A stretch of 64,000 nucleotides of DNA from Bradyrhizobium jicamae (GCF_018130695.1 NZ_JAFCJX010000035.1:27683-91682), one strand, 5' to 3'. Positions 16,315 through 26,900 are shown, counted from the first letter of the stretch. Notes: generated by a model not told the origin, from the letters alone. Made by a program: numbers and translations.

Positions 16315-17895
16315 ATGGCGGCGATCTACGAGTTCGGTCCATTTCGTCTCGAGGCAGACGCTGACACGCTGTTTCGCGGAGCCGAGCCGGTTCCTCTTGG
16401 CGGGCGAGCGGTCGCGCTGCTTCGGTTGCTTCTGGACAAGGCGGGCAAGCCGGTTGCCAAGGACGCCTTGATGGAGGCGGCCTGGCCCAGGCTGGCGATC
16501 GAGGAAAGCAATCTAACCGTCCAGATGGCGGCACTGCGCCGGGCGTTTGCAGCTGTCGAAGGTGGTAGTAGCTGGATCGAGACGCTGCCGCGTCGTGGTT
16601 ACCGTTATGTCGGCCCGCCGGCCACCCTGTCCGATGGCAGCCGACAGACATGGCTTCCGTCCGCGGCCTCCGACAAACCATCGATCGCCGTGCTGCCATT
16701 CCTGAACTTGAGCGGCGATCCCGCGCAGGACTACTTCTCCGACGGGATCACGGAAGACATCATTACGGAATTGTCGCGTTTCCGGTCGCTCTTCGTCGTG
16801 GCCCGCCATTCCAGCTTCGTCTACCGGGCCAGGTCGTTCGACATCCGAGAGGTCGGCCACCAACTCGGCGTCCGATATGTCGCGGAAGGGAGCGCGCGCA
16901 GGATCGGAAAGCGGGTGCGGGTGACCGTCAAGCTCCTGGATGCCGCGAGCGGTTTCACTCTTTGGACGGAGCGCTACGACGGCGAGATCGAAGACATCTT
17001 CGCGATCCAGGACGAAATCGTGGGCAAGGTGGTTTCGGCACTGCCCGGCCGACTTGAGGACGCAGGCCGCGAGATCGCGAGAGGCAAACAGACCTCGAAC
17101 ATCACGGCCTACGATCTCGTCCTGTTGGGGAATGAGAAATGGCGTCAATTAACCGTCAGGAGCATGGAGGAGGCGCGCGGCTACTTCAAGAAAGCCATCG
17201 GGCTCGATCCGGCGTATGCTCGCGCTCACGCCAATGCAGCCTGGACGGTGGTCTGCGCCGCGTTTCTGGAGTCACCTGCCGCCCCTCCGCTGGATGAGGC
17301 TCGTCGCGAGATCGAGATCGCCCTCGATCTGGATGAGCACGACGCCTGGTCACACAGCATCTTCGCGCAGCTTCTTTTCCTGCAACATCGTGATCAAGAG
17401 GCCGACACTCATTTCAAACGCGCTCTGGCGCTCAATCCGAACGACGCCGATGTCGCCGCCGCTTTTGCAAATATTCTCACCTACTGGGGGCACTGGCAGG
17501 AAGCGCTGACATGGATCAAATCGGCCAAACGGCTGAACCCGTTTCCTCCCAACATCTACCATTGGTATCACGCGTTGGCGCTTTATTCGGCTCGCGAATA
17601 CGAACAGGCGATCAAGGTTTTCAAGGAAGCGCGATCGGGCGACCGCTGGTCGCACGCGCTCCTTGCGGCGTGCTACGCGCAAACCGATCGACCGACAGAG
17701 GCAAGTGTCGAGGCGCGCGTATTCATTCGAGAGAGATGTCTGGAATTGAGCGAGAATGGCGAAGCCCTGCCCTCAAATACGCTCGAACTCGCTTGGATGC
17801 GCGCCAATAGGTATAGAGACCCCCTCGACCGGGATCATTTCCTCGACGGATTGCGCAAGGCCGGCCTAACTGATGGACTTTCCAGCCTAGCATAG
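16315..17895 (+). CDS. Winged-helix (OmpR/CadC-type) and TPR regulator
   Basis: 526 residues. Residues 1-100 form an OmpR/CadC-like winged helix (YEFGPFRLEADADTLF; the recognition element VQMAALRRAF; RRGYRYVG). There is no obvious membrane helix. Next comes a TolB-N-like segment starting SIAVLPFLNLSGDPAQDYFS and GITEDIITELSRF, typical of adenylate-cyclase-associated and CadC-like regulators. TPR repeats follow (EARGYFKKAIGLDPAYARAH; ADTHFKRALALNPNDADVAA). It is likely a soluble DNA-binding regulator that senses through its TPR half. It is divergent from the FAD oxidase, 114 bases apart. No receiver domain is present, so it is not a classical response regulator. Confidence 0.88.
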   Translation: MAAIYEFGPFRLEADADTLFRGAEPVPLGGRAVALLRLLLDKAGKPVAKDALMEAAWPRLAIEESNLTVQMAALRRAFAAVEGGSSWIETLPRRGYRYVGPPATLSDGSRQTWLPSAASDKPSIAVLPFLNLSGDPAQDYFSDGITEDIITELSRFRSLFVVARHSSFVYRARSFDIREVGHQLGVRYVAEGSARRIGKRVRVTVKLLDAASGFTLWTERYDGEIEDIFAIQDEIVGKVVSALPGRLEDAGREIARGKQTSNITAYDLVLLGNEKWRQLTVRSMEEARGYFKKAIGLDPAYARAHANAAWTVVCAAFLESPAAPPLDEARREIEIALDLDEHDAWSHSIFAQLLFLQHRDQEADTHFKRALALNPNDADVAAAFANILTYWGHWQEALTWIKSAKRLNPFPPNIYHWYHALALYSAREYEQAIKVFKEARSGDRWSHALLAACYAQTDRPTEASVEARVFIRERCLELSENGEALPSNTLELAWMRANRYRDPLDRDHFLDGLRKAGLTDGLSSLA

Positions 17896-17967
17896 CGAAC
17901 CTTTCTCTTCGCCAGATTTCATTGCGCTCACCCGAGCAACACAGGATTGAAAGGGATCGCGCCTTGT

Positions 17968-18624
17968 CTACTTCTTTTCCTCGCCCCGCGACATCACCGT
18001 GATGTCGACACCCTGCTGGTCGAAGCGCGTAATGATCTCGAAGCGGCAATGTTTGCCCGCGTTGCATGCCGTGCGCCATGTCGTCAGGTCGCTGTAGCTA
18101 TCGGCGACGGCAAAGATATCGTTTGGCTTCGATACCAGCGTTGCCTGGAGATAGTAGGACACACGCGCCGGAAGCTGGGCGGCCATGTCGAGAGCAAGTT
18201 GCGCAGCGCCGTTGGGATAATCCTGGGCCCAGCGCCGCTTCCAGCTGACGCTGCAGGCGCCGTCGGGAAGCTTTGCGGTCGGCAGCATGAGATCGATGAT
18301 CGGATAGCCGCCGGCGATGTCGCTGTCCTCGTCGCCGGTCTTCGACAGGATGGCGGTATCCGGAAACGAGCCGTCCTCCTTGCCCCACATGTGCACGGCG
18401 CGGGTGACCACGCGATAGCCGTCGGGAACGAGTTGCGCCGGCAGCGCTGATGTCAGGGGCTCGGCGAGGCACGCCGCGCGAAACGCCGTCATCACATTGA
18501 CGAGGCCGCGCAGGTCGGCGGCGTTTTCAAACCTGAACACGATGCGCTCGGCCGCTGAGGCCTGGAGCGTCGTGCAGCACAGAAAAAGGCAGGATGGAAG
18601 GACGCGGGAAATGAGGCGGGCCAT
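17968..18624 (-). CDS. Exported protein of unknown function
   Basis: 218 residues with a probable signal peptide (MARLISRVLPSCLFLCCTTLQASA, cut before AERIVF). The mature part has about six cysteines, which suggests disulphides, and ends in a charged tail (SRGEEKK). I do not recognise the family. Start choice is uncertain: ATGs at 18624, 18648 and 18657 are in frame and none has a strong ribosome site; the longer forms keep the same hydrophobic segment. It is convergent with the winged-helix/TPR regulator and is followed by no hairpin of its own. Confidence 0.65.
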   Translation of the reverse strand: MARLISRVLPSCLFLCCTTLQASAAERIVFRFENAADLRGLVNVMTAFRAACLAEPLTSALPAQLVPDGYRVVTRAVHMWGKEDGSFPDTAILSKTGDEDSDIAGGYPIIDLMLPTAKLPDGACSVSWKRRWAQDYPNGAAQLALDMAAQLPARVSYYLQATLVSKPNDIFAVADSYSDLTTWRTACNAGKHCRFEIITRFDQQGVDITVMSRGEEKK

Positions 18625-18712
18625 GTCTGTGAAAGCTGCTTTGCGCATTGCCTTCATCAGTGCCTGCAGCCCTGCTCCCGGTTCACCGCAAAGCGCCACG
18701 CGAGATGCAAAC

Positions 18713-18740
18713 AAAAGCCCGGTCTTGCGACCGGGCTTTT
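18713..18740 (-). terminator. Rho-independent terminator of the desaturase gene
   Basis: AAAAGCCCGGTC and GACCGGGCTTTT form a 12-base stem around TTGC, with T-tracts on both strands. It lies 33 bases past the stop of the minus-strand desaturase. The identical 28 bases recur at 21937-21964 after carD. Confidence 0.88.
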
Positions 18741-18772
18741 CGTTTTTCAGGCCGTCTCGACCGCGATCTTCC

Positions 18773-19975
18773 TCACTTTACATCGGGATGCCCCGGGGCA
18801 AATCCCATGTTCGCCTGGGACCTTGCATGCGCGGGGGCGACCTGAGGCGGAATGACCAGAAGAAGGCTGACCGATTCGATCAGCAGCTCATGGGCACGGT
18901 CGACGATATCGTCCAGGGATATCGTCTTGGCGAACATGCGCTGGGCTTCGGCCAACAGCTGCTCACGCGTTGGCATGCTCGGCAGGTGCAAATCGGTGGG
19001 ATGCCGCAGCAGATGCAGCGCGTCGCGAACCGACAGCCCGGTTTCATGGAGCGATGATGTGATCGCCAGCGCGATGGACTCAGAATTGAACCGGGCAGCG
19101 AGCTGCGCGGCCGTCCGGCTGATCACGCGCGATCCCAACTGCTGCTCATTGCGGAGGACCTGCCTTGGCGGCTTCTTCAAATCCCAGACTAGTCCGAGCC
19201 AGGACAGGGCCACGAGAACATAATAGGTCACATCGATCTCCCACCAGCGGAAGCCTTGCCGGGCGCTGCTTTGGTAGGCGTGATGATTGTTGTGCCAACC
19301 CTCGCCCATCGTCAGCAGCGCCAGCAGCCAGTTGTTGCGGGAGTCATCACCCGTCACATAGCGCTTGCGGCCGTGCACATGCGCAAGCGAGTTGATGCAG
19401 AACGTCGCGTGGTACACCAGCACGGTGCTCCAGAGGAAACCGACCACGAGCCCTGACCATCCGGCAATCAGCCAGCACAGACCCGCGACCACGACCGCCG
19501 GCAAGACCTCGAATTTGTGCAGCCACATCAGCTCGGGATACGACGCGAAGTCCGAAACCTTCACCAGATCGGTCGCATCGTGCTGCCGATAGAAGATCCA
19601 GCCGAGGTGGCTGTACACAAAACCCTTGTGCCGGGGAGAATGCACATCCTGCTCGGTATCCGAATGAAGATGGTGGTGTCGATGTTTCGCAGCCCACCAG
19701 AGCACACTTTTCTGGGCGCTGCTCTGGGCCAGGAATGCGAGGATGAACTGGAAGATGCGGCCTGTTGCGTAGGCGCGATGCGAGAAGTACCGATGATAGC
19801 CCGCACCGATCGCAAACATCCGCAACCAGTAGAGGACGACGCAGATGGCGATCGCCGGCCCTGAGATGCCCGTCCAGAACGCCGCGATGCAGCCTGCATG
19901 GACCAGGAGGAATGGCAGGACCTGCGGGTACATGATGTCGTCGTGTTCCTGAGCAGGAACGGTATCGGTGGACAC
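18773..19975 (-). CDS. Acyl-CoA/acyl-lipid delta-9-type fatty acid desaturase with C-terminal extension
   Basis: Membrane di-iron desaturase of about 400 residues that introduces a double bond into fatty acyl chains. The three histidine boxes are HRYFSH (61-66), HRHHH (98-102) and HNNHH (228-232), with four membrane helices between them. The last 100 residues extend beyond the core and read like a helical regulatory tail. I use the GTG at 19975, giving MSTDTVPAQEHDD, because ATTGAGGTTGCCAGA supplies a ribosome site; ATGs at 20029 and 20050 are in frame but lack one. The membrane-fluidity role is inferred from the family. Confidence 0.9.
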   Translation of the reverse strand: MSTDTVPAQEHDDIMYPQVLPFLLVHAGCIAAFWTGISGPAIAICVVLYWLRMFAIGAGYHRYFSHRAYATGRIFQFILAFLAQSSAQKSVLWWAAKHRHHHLHSDTEQDVHSPRHKGFVYSHLGWIFYRQHDATDLVKVSDFASYPELMWLHKFEVLPAVVVAGLCWLIAGWSGLVVGFLWSTVLVYHATFCINSLAHVHGRKRYVTGDDSRNNWLLALLTMGEGWHNNHHAYQSSARQGFRWWEIDVTYYVLVALSWLGLVWDLKKPPRQVLRNEQQLGSRVISRTAAQLAARFNSESIALAITSSLHETGLSVRDALHLLRHPTDLHLPSMPTREQLLAEAQRMFAKTISLDDIVDRAHELLIESVSLLLVIPPQVAPAHARSQANMGFAPGHPDVK

Positions 19976-20247
19976 TCTGGCAACCTCAATCGCTTGAATG
20001 CGCGCGCCACCCACCAGCAGACCGGACATGCGCTGGTCTTTGGCAAGCATTGCGCGCGGGGGACAAGAAGAACCCCGCGGCCGGGTACACCAGTCGCGGG
20101 GTCGCGAAACCAGAGGCTTTGCCAGTACATTCGTGGTCAAAGCAGCATGGCGTCGATTACGGCAGAGTATGGAACTACCCTCGTGGCCACGGCAAGCCAA
20201 TTCGAGGTCCGGAGGGTGCGTCAGTCAGGCGCGCCGTGTCCGCCTCG

Positions 20248-20640
20248 TTAGGCGTCAGATCGCCGGCGCGCGGCGCGGATCTCCTCGCGGTGCTCGCGCG
20301 CCCATTTCGACAGCGCGCGAACTGGGTCGGTCAAGGTGAGGCCGAGAGGCGTCAGTTGATATTCGACGCTGGGCGGGACGGTGGGGAAAACCGTCCGCTT
20401 CACCAGGCCATCGCGTTCCAGCAGTCGCAGGGTCAGGGTCAGCATGCGCTGTGAGATCCCACCAACGCCGCGGCGCAATTCGTTGAACCGTCGAGGCCCT
20501 TCGCTCAGCAACCCGATCACCTGCAAGCTCCACTTGTCGCCAATGCGGTTCAGCACCTCACGGATCTCGAGGCATTCGTCGCCGGGGGGCGGGTGGGCAG
20601 GTGACAAAAATGTGCCTCCTTCTGGCGCCGCGAGCGGCAT
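20248..20640 (-). CDS. HxlR family transcriptional regulator
   Basis: 130-residue winged helix-turn-helix protein. The HxlR core is clear: CLEIREVLNRIGDKWSLQVI at the start of the domain, then RRFNELRRGVGGISQRMLT as recognition helix, and LERDGLVKRTVFPTVPPSVE for the wing. Some members sense electrophiles through the cysteine before helix 1 (here DEC). It is divergent from the SDR gene at 20763, the usual arrangement for HxlR proteins and the enzyme they control, with 122 bases between starts. Confidence 0.9.
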   Translation of the reverse strand: MPLAAPEGGTFLSPAHPPPGDECLEIREVLNRIGDKWSLQVIGLLSEGPRRFNELRRGVGGISQRMLTLTLRLLERDGLVKRTVFPTVPPSVEYQLTPLGLTLTDPVRALSKWAREHREEIRAARRRSDA

Positions 20641-20762
20641 GATAGCCGGTGGTTCCGATAAGTAACCAGAGCGGAAACCGGAACCAACCTAGCACGCGCG
20701 TCGCCTGAGGTCAGGCGCGTGGCGACGGCCGTCGGTGTGGTCCCGCGGCAGGGAGATCAGAG

Positions 20763-21638
20763 ATGAGCGATCAGGCTGGCAAGGCGGTCCTGGTGACCGG
20801 CGCAAGCCGGGGCCTGGGCCGCGGCGTGGCCCGTCAGTTCGGGCGATTGGGCGCGACCGTCTACGTCACCAGCCGCGCTTCGAGCGCGGTCCTGCTCGCC
20901 GAAACTGCGGCCGAAGTCACTGCGGGCGGCGGCAAGGGCGTCGCAGTCCCGATGGACCAGCATGACCCGACCGCCGTGGAGGCCCTGTTCCGGCGTATCC
21001 GGGAGGAGACTGGCAAGCTCGACATTCTCGTCAACAACGCCGCGGCGGTCGCTCCCGAACTGGCCAGGCCCGGCGCCTTTTGGGAGAAGCCGCTGGCCGT
21101 CGGCGACATCATCGAGGTCGGCCTGCACACCAACTACATGGCCGCCTATTTCGCCGCGCCCTTGATGGTCGAGTGCCGGCAGGGGCTGATCGCCAACATC
21201 TCGTTCTATGGCGCCGTCACTTATTTTCATGGCCCCGCCTATGGCGCGGCCAAAGCCGGCACTGACAAGATGAGTTTCGACATGGCGCTGGAGTTGCGCG
21301 CGCACGACGTAGCCTGCATCTCGCTCTGGCCCGGCTTCGTCTACTCCGACGAGCTCGCAAAATTTGCCGAAACGCTCCCGAAGGACAGGCTCCCGCCGAC
21401 GCTCGCCGCGGCCCTGCCTCAGTTCGAACGGCCAGAGTTCACCGCCCTTGTGCTCAACGCTCTGCACGACGACCCGAAGCTGATGGAGCTCTCCGGCCAA
21501 GCCTTGATCGGCGCGGAGCTGGGCCAGCGCTATGGCCTGCGGGACATCGACGGCAAGCAGCCCGCGGCCTACCGCGAGACCATGGGCGCGCCGCTCACCT
21601 TCCTGCCGCCCGATCCCAAACGTCCGATGGGCGCCTGA
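20763..21638 (+). CDS. Short-chain dehydrogenase/reductase (SDR)
   Basis: 291-residue NAD(P)-dependent oxidoreductase. The Rossmann motif is TGASRGLG (12-19); Arg17 and SRAS after beta-2 suggest NADPH preference. NNAA follows beta-4. The catalytic set is Ser in NISFYGAV and Tyr/Lys in YGAAKAG. An extended C-terminal part (PDPKRPMGA) resembles DHRS1-like SDRs. GGGAGA precedes the ATG. Probable target of the divergent HxlR regulator; substrate unknown. Confidence 0.92.
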   Translation: MSDQAGKAVLVTGASRGLGRGVARQFGRLGATVYVTSRASSAVLLAETAAEVTAGGGKGVAVPMDQHDPTAVEALFRRIREETGKLDILVNNAAAVAPELARPGAFWEKPLAVGDIIEVGLHTNYMAAYFAAPLMVECRQGLIANISFYGAVTYFHGPAYGAAKAGTDKMSFDMALELRAHDVACISLWPGFVYSDELAKFAETLPKDRLPPTLAAALPQFERPEFTALVLNALHDDPKLMELSGQALIGAELGQRYGLRDIDGKQPAAYRETMGAPLTFLPPDPKRPMGA

Positions 21639-21936
21639 TCCCGCCTGCCGCTTCCTTGGCGGCCCAGGATCCACAGGCCGACGGGGCAAGTCCCCGCGAG
21701 GTGAATAGCGACCGCTTTCAACCCCCTCGGACCTTCAGACGAAATTCTTCGTCGAAGTCGTTCAAGGGGGGCCACCGTCATCGTTATGCGAAGTTCGCAA
21801 ATTCAGCGACGGACCGACACGCGACGTTGCGATCGGCGGAAGGCGGCACTCACCGGAGGGTTAGGCGTGACCAGGTGGTTCAGCGATTGCTCGGCAGGCG
21901 AAGCACAGAGCCAAGGCAAAAACGCCCGCCCAAACA

Positions 21937-21964
21937 AAAAGCCCGGTCTTGCGACCGGGCTTTT
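21937..21964 (-). terminator. Rho-independent terminator of carD
   Basis: Same 28-base stem-loop as at 18713 (AAAAGCCCGGTC / GACCGGGCTTTT), placed 22 bases past the carD stop. The preceding 300 bases (21639-21936), between the SDR stop and this hairpin, contain no gene I can support. Confidence 0.88.
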
Positions 21965-21985
21965 ATCTCAATCCGTCGAACCCTT

Positions 21986-22945
21986 TCAGGCGGCTTCGTC
22001 GGCCGCGACGGCATCGTCGCCGTCGGAGTCGAGATCATCGCCCTCGGCATCGCCTTCCGCGTCACCCTCGGCCTCGGCCTTGGCGCCGCGGCGCGGGCTC
22101 TTGGCGAGCTGGCTCTCGATTTCCTTGACCGCTTCGGTCTCGGTCGAGTGCTGCACCACCGCGATCTCGCGGGACAGGCGGTCGAGCGCTGCTTCATACA
22201 GCTGGCGCTCGGAGTAGGACTGCTCGGGCTGCGATTCCGAACGGTAGAGGTCGCGGACCACTTCGGCGATCGCGACGATGTCGCCCGAATTGATCTTCGC
22301 TTCGTATTCCTGGGCGCGGCGCGACCACATGGTGCGCTTGACGCGAGCGCGGCCCTTCAGGGTTTCCAGCGCCTTCTTGACCAGCGCGGGATCCGACAGC
22401 TTGCGCATGCCGACATTGGCGACCTTCGCCGTCGGAACGCGCAGGGTCATCTTGTCCTTCATGAAATTGATCACGAAGAGCTCGAGCTTGGCGCCCGCGA
22501 TCTCCTGCTCCTCGATCGCCAGGATCTGGCCGACGCCGTGGGCCGGATAGACCACGAATTCGTTGGCCTTGAAGCCCTGACGCTGGGTCACGACCTTCTT
22601 CTCTTCCGGGCGGGCCGGCGCGGCCGGCTTCGCAGCAGCCTTGGGCGGAGCGACGGCGGCAGCCGGCTTCACGGGAGCAGCGGCCTTCGGGGCAGCCGGC
22701 TTGGCAGCCGCGGCGGCGGTTTTCGGGGCAACTTTCGCGGCAGTCTTCGGAGCTGTCGCTTTCGCGGCAGTTTTCGCGGTCTTTTCTGGCATCACGCTTC
22801 TTTTCTTAGAGGACTTTGCGGCCGCAGCCTTTTTGGCGTCCTTCACCGACGCCTTGGCACGGCCCTTGGTTGCGCTGCGAGAAACGACAGCGGCTTTTTT
22901 TGTCGACGTCTTGGAAGCACTCTTTTTACGCGTTTTCTGTGACAC
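21986..22945 (-). CDS. carD: CarD family transcription factor with long Lys/Ala/Pro N-terminal tail
   Basis: RNA-polymerase-binding regulator that stabilises open promoter complexes. The CarD/CdnL core starts near residue 125 (FKANEFVVYPAHGVGQI, the Tudor-like RNAP-interaction domain) and continues into a helical DNA-binding domain with the conserved tryptophan in TMWSRRAQEYE. About 120 residues before it are almost only Lys, Ala and Pro, like a histone H1 tail, and the C-terminus is acidic (EGDAEGDAEGDD). The GTG at 22945 is used; the ATG at 22792 would shorten the tail by 51 residues. It is the last gene of the helicase-S4-fdxA-carD series. Confidence 0.9.
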   Translation of the reverse strand: MSQKTRKKSASKTSTKKAAVVSRSATKGRAKASVKDAKKAAAAKSSKKRSVMPEKTAKTAAKATAPKTAAKVAPKTAAAAAKPAAPKAAAPVKPAAAVAPPKAAAKPAAPARPEEKKVVTQRQGFKANEFVVYPAHGVGQILAIEEQEIAGAKLELFVINFMKDKMTLRVPTAKVANVGMRKLSDPALVKKALETLKGRARVKRTMWSRRAQEYEAKINSGDIVAIAEVVRDLYRSESQPEQSYSERQLYEAALDRLSREIAVVQHSTETEAVKEIESQLAKSPRRGAKAEAEGDAEGDAEGDDLDSDGDDAVAADEAA

Positions 22946-23205
22946 AGCCTGCGCGCGGAAACTGCCACGCCCCTGTTCGATGTTTTGCGAAAACCTACGG
23001 GGCCAAAGTTACGCATGGCCAGGTTCTGGCTTTAATGTGCCATATATAGCACATTTTCCGCAAAAATCAATGATTTACGCCTGATTCCGGACCTTTCCAG
23101 AGACCTTTCGGTCATATGTCCGTCATTAGGGTTAAATCGGCAGGCATTTCAGGGCCGGGACGGGCTTGAAACCGTCCGCGAAGGGCCCTCAGGGCGAGCG
23201 GCGAA

Positions 23206-23544
23206 TCAGTCGCCGCTGCCGGGATTCGGAGAAAAATATTTCTCGAACTTGCCTTCCTTGCCCTCCCACTCCTTGGCGTCTTCGGGAGAGTCCTTCTTCT
23301 GGGTGATGTTCGGCCAGCTCTTGGCGTACTGGGTGTTCACTTCGAGCCACTTCTCCAGGCCGGGCTCAGTGTCCGGCTTGATGGCATCCGCCGGGCATTC
23401 CGGCTCGCACACGCCGCAATCGATGCATTCGTCGGGGTGGATGACCAGCATGTTCTCGCCCTCGTAGAAGCAATCGACGGGGCAGACCTCTACGCAGTCG
23501 GTGTATTTGCACTTGATGCAGGCTTCAGTGACGACGTAGGTCAT
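23206..23544 (-). CDS. fdxA: 7Fe ferredoxin FdxA
   Basis: 112-residue cytosolic ferredoxin with one [3Fe-4S] and one [4Fe-4S] cluster. The cysteine pattern CIKCKYTDCVEVCPVDC and CIDCGVCEPECP is the Azotobacter FdI/FdxA type; the Thr-Asp before the third cysteine and the long C-terminal tail (WLEVNTQYAKSWPNIT) are typical. The start at 23544 has GGAG upstream. Its place between S4 and CarD genes is common in alphaproteobacteria. Electron partners are not evident. Confidence 0.95.
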   Translation of the reverse strand: MTYVVTEACIKCKYTDCVEVCPVDCFYEGENMLVIHPDECIDCGVCEPECPADAIKPDTEPGLEKWLEVNTQYAKSWPNITQKKDSPEDAKEWEGKEGKFEKYFSPNPGSGD

Positions 23545-23651
23545 CCAGAACTCCGAAACGGTCACAATTTTTCTGGGGTTGCGTAGCGCAGGAATACCGC
23601 AGCCGCAAGGGAAGCGAGACCCGAAAAATGCAAGGCCCGTGCCCTAGATAG

Positions 23652-23921
23652 CTACTCCTTGCCGGCTTGCAAATCCTCATAGAGCACGCGGGCTGAAGCG
23701 GCATCGCCACGCCGCTCGGCAAAGCCTGTTACCTTCATCACGCGCACGCTGTTGTCGAGCGCAACAGTGACGACGTCGCCGAGCTTGACGCCATGGCCCG
23801 GCGATTTCTCGCGCGTGCCGTTGATGCGGACGTGACCGCTCTCGACCAGTTCAGCAGCACTGGTGCGGGCCTTCACCACCCGCGCGTGCCACAGCCATTT
23901 GTCGAGGCGCTGTCGGTCCAA
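23652..23921 (-). CDS. S4-domain RNA-binding protein, Hsp15-like
   Basis: 89 residues, almost entirely an S4 fold: RLDKWLWHARVVKARTSAAE, then ELVESGHVRINGTREKSPGH and VKLGDVVTVAL. Hsp15/HslR proteins bind stalled 50S subunits carrying nascent chains. This one is shorter at the C-terminus than E. coli Hsp15 and lacks its long basic tail. The start is TTG at 23921: an in-frame stop lies only four codons upstream and no ATG precedes the conserved RLDKWL. It is 67 bases downstream of the helicase gene on the same strand. Confidence 0.88.
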   Translation of the reverse strand: MDRQRLDKWLWHARVVKARTSAAELVESGHVRINGTREKSPGHGVKLGDVVTVALDNSVRVMKVTGFAERRGDAASARVLYEDLQAGKE

Positions 23922-23988
23922 GTTGTCTCTTTAGTTGACGCGTTTTCTTGACGCGAACCGGTACCCACTTCGCTCGAAAACGCTACGT

Positions 23989-26900
23989 CTATTCCTTCCG
24001 CCCGGCGAGCTGTTCCTTGAGCGCCGCGAGCTTGGCGAATGGCGAGTTCGGATCGATCGGCCGGTCGCGCTCGCGTGGGGCGCTGGAGGCGTAGGGGCGA
24101 TGCGACGGGCCGCCCTCGCGCTTGTCGCGATCGCCCTTGCCGCGGAAATCGCGGCCGCCACGGTCGCGCTCGCCGCGATCCTTGCGTTCGCCGCGATCGC
24201 CGCCGAACTTGTTGTCGCGACGGCGCTCATTGTCGCGATCGCGTCCCTTGCCCTCGAAACGCTCGCGGCGCTGGCCGCGATCCTCACGCTGCGGTGCGCC
24301 CTCGGCGGGTGCGGCAGAAGCTTCCGCCGGCGCACCCTCGCGGGCTTTACGGAAATCCTGGTGGCGACGCGGCCGGCGATGATGCTCGCGCTTCTCGCCG
24401 CCCTCACCGCCCTCGGCCGGAGCAGCAGCCTGTGCACCTTCGGCAGGCTTGCCGTGATGGCGCGGGCGGTTGCGATCGTGATGACGCTGCGGACGGCGCT
24501 CTTCCGAGCGGCCGCCGGGACGCCAGACTTCGACGAGCTGCGGCTCGGCGGGCGCTGCAGCCTCAGTGGGCGCAGCTTCAGCGGCAACAGCTTCTGCGCT
24601 GGCGGTCTCAGCAGGGGCTTCAGCGGCGGCCTCTGCTGGCGCTTCAGCAGGGGTTTCAGGTGCGGCCTCGGCAGCAGGCTCCGGCGCGGCTTCTGCCGCA
24701 GGCTCCGGCTGCATCTCGACGATGACGGGCGTCTCTTCGCTGGCGGCGGGCGTGAAGCCGACATCGGGCAGCAGCGCTGACGACGGTGCGGGATCACCGG
24801 AGACCGGAATCTCGGCGGCGGCTTCTGCAGCGGATGGTGCTTCCAGCGCGGCTTCAACAGCGTGCGCATCGGTGGCTTCCGCACTCGCCTCGACCGGCGG
24901 TGCATCGGCGGAGACAGTCTCCGTCACGACAGGCGCGGCCTCGACCGGCTTCGGCGGCAAGGGCGGGCGGCGGTCCATACGGTAGCCGAGCGCGCGCAGG
25001 ATCGAGGCAAAATCCTCGCCGGCCGAACCGGTGAGCGAGGTCATCGCCTGCGTCACCACAAAGCCGCGGCCGTCGAAGGCGCCGGCGGGCTTGTCGCCTG
25101 GCGAGGTCTCGCGCCAGGCCAGCGCCGGGCGGATCAGATCGGCGAGCCGTTCCAGGATGTCGACGCGCACCGCGCGCTCGCCGCACTGGCGGTAGCCGAG
25201 CACGCGGTAGGCATCGCGCGGCAGGGTCTTGTCGACCGGGAACGAGGTGCGGCCCGATGACGCGAGGTGCTGCGCATTCGACAGCGCAGTCATGTCAACG
25301 TTGTCCTGCTTCTCCGCCCAGAGCAGCGAAGCCAGCGAGCGCGCCGCGGGCTTCAACAGCTGCGGAAAGTAGATGTGATAGGCGCCGAAGCGCACGCCAT
25401 ACTTGCGCAAGGTGGCGCGCGAGGGCTGGTCGAGATCCTTCATCTCGGCCTGGATCCTGGTGCGCTCAAGCACGCCGAGCGCTTCGACCAGCTGGAATGC
25501 GATGCCCCGCGCAATGCCCTGCAGATCCTCGGCCTTGGCGAGCTCGAACAGCGGGCCGAGCAACTTCTCGATATGCGTTTTGAGCCAGAGGTCGAGGCGG
25601 GTCTGCACGGCTTCGCGCGAGGCGCCGGTGAGGCGCTCGTCGGAGATGATGCGTAAGCGCGGATGCAGGGCATCCTCGGCGGCGACGAGCTTGGCCACCG
25701 CGTCGCCGGTCCAGCGGATGGTGCCGTCGGAGGTCAGCACGAACTGGTCGTCCGGTGCTGCGCCCAATTTCTCGGCACGTGTATCGATCTCTTTCGCCAG
25801 CACTGCTTGCGCCGCCGCCTGCAGCGCTTTCGCGTCACTGCCGGCTTCCGCCGCATCTGGTGCAAAGGTGAAACCATCGAGCCGGCCGATCACATGGCCT
25901 TCCACGATCACTTCGCCGGTCTTGCCGATTTCCGTATTCAAAACTGAGTTCTCCCGCAGGCGGCGCATCAATACACTGGTCCGCCTGTCAACGAAACGCT
26001 CCGTGAGCCGTTCATGCAGCGCATCGGATAATTTATTTTCGAGGTCGCGCGTGATTCCCTGCCAATGATCCGGGTCGGACAGCCAGTCCGGCCGGTTGGC
26101 GACGAAGGTCCAGGTGCGGATCTGCGCGATCCGCCCCGACAGCGTATCGATATCGCCGTCGGTGCGATCAGCCTGGTCGACCTGGGCGGCAAACCATGCG
26201 TCCGGGATACGCCCCTTTTGCATCAGGAAGCCGTACAGCGTGGTCACAAGCTCGGCATGGGCCGCCGGTGAAAGCTTTCGATAGTCCGGGATCTGGCAGG
26301 CCTCCCAGAGGCGCTCCACCTGGGCCGCGCCATGCGCCATGTCGCGCACATCGGCGTCGCGCGCGACGTGATCCAGCACACGCAGATCTTCCGCGATCGG
26401 CGCGCGCGTCAGCCCCTCGTAGCCGGGCGACAGCGCCAGCGAGACCTGCAACGCACCGAGCGAGGAGAAGTCGAGCTTCGAATTCCGCCACTGCAGCATT
26501 TTCACGCTGTCGAAGGTGTGGTTCTGCAGCGCATTGACGAGCTCGGGCTCGAACGGCGCACAGCGGCCTGTCGTCCCGAAGGTGCCGTTGCGCGTGGCGC
26601 GCCCGGCGCGGCCGGCGATCTGCGCGAATTCGGCCGGCGTCAGCCTGCGGAACTGATAGCCGTCGTATTTGCGGTCGGAGGCGAAGGCGACGTGATCGAC
26701 GTCGAGATTGAGGCCCATGCCGACGGCGTCGGTGGCGACGAGATAATCGACATCGCCGTTCTGGAACATCGCCACTTGTGCGTTACGCGTGCGCGGCGAC
26801 AGCGATCCCAGCACGACGGCCGCGCCGCCATGCTGGCGGCGGATCAGCTCGGCGATCGCATAGACTTCATCGGCCGAAAACGCGACGATCGCAGTGCGCC

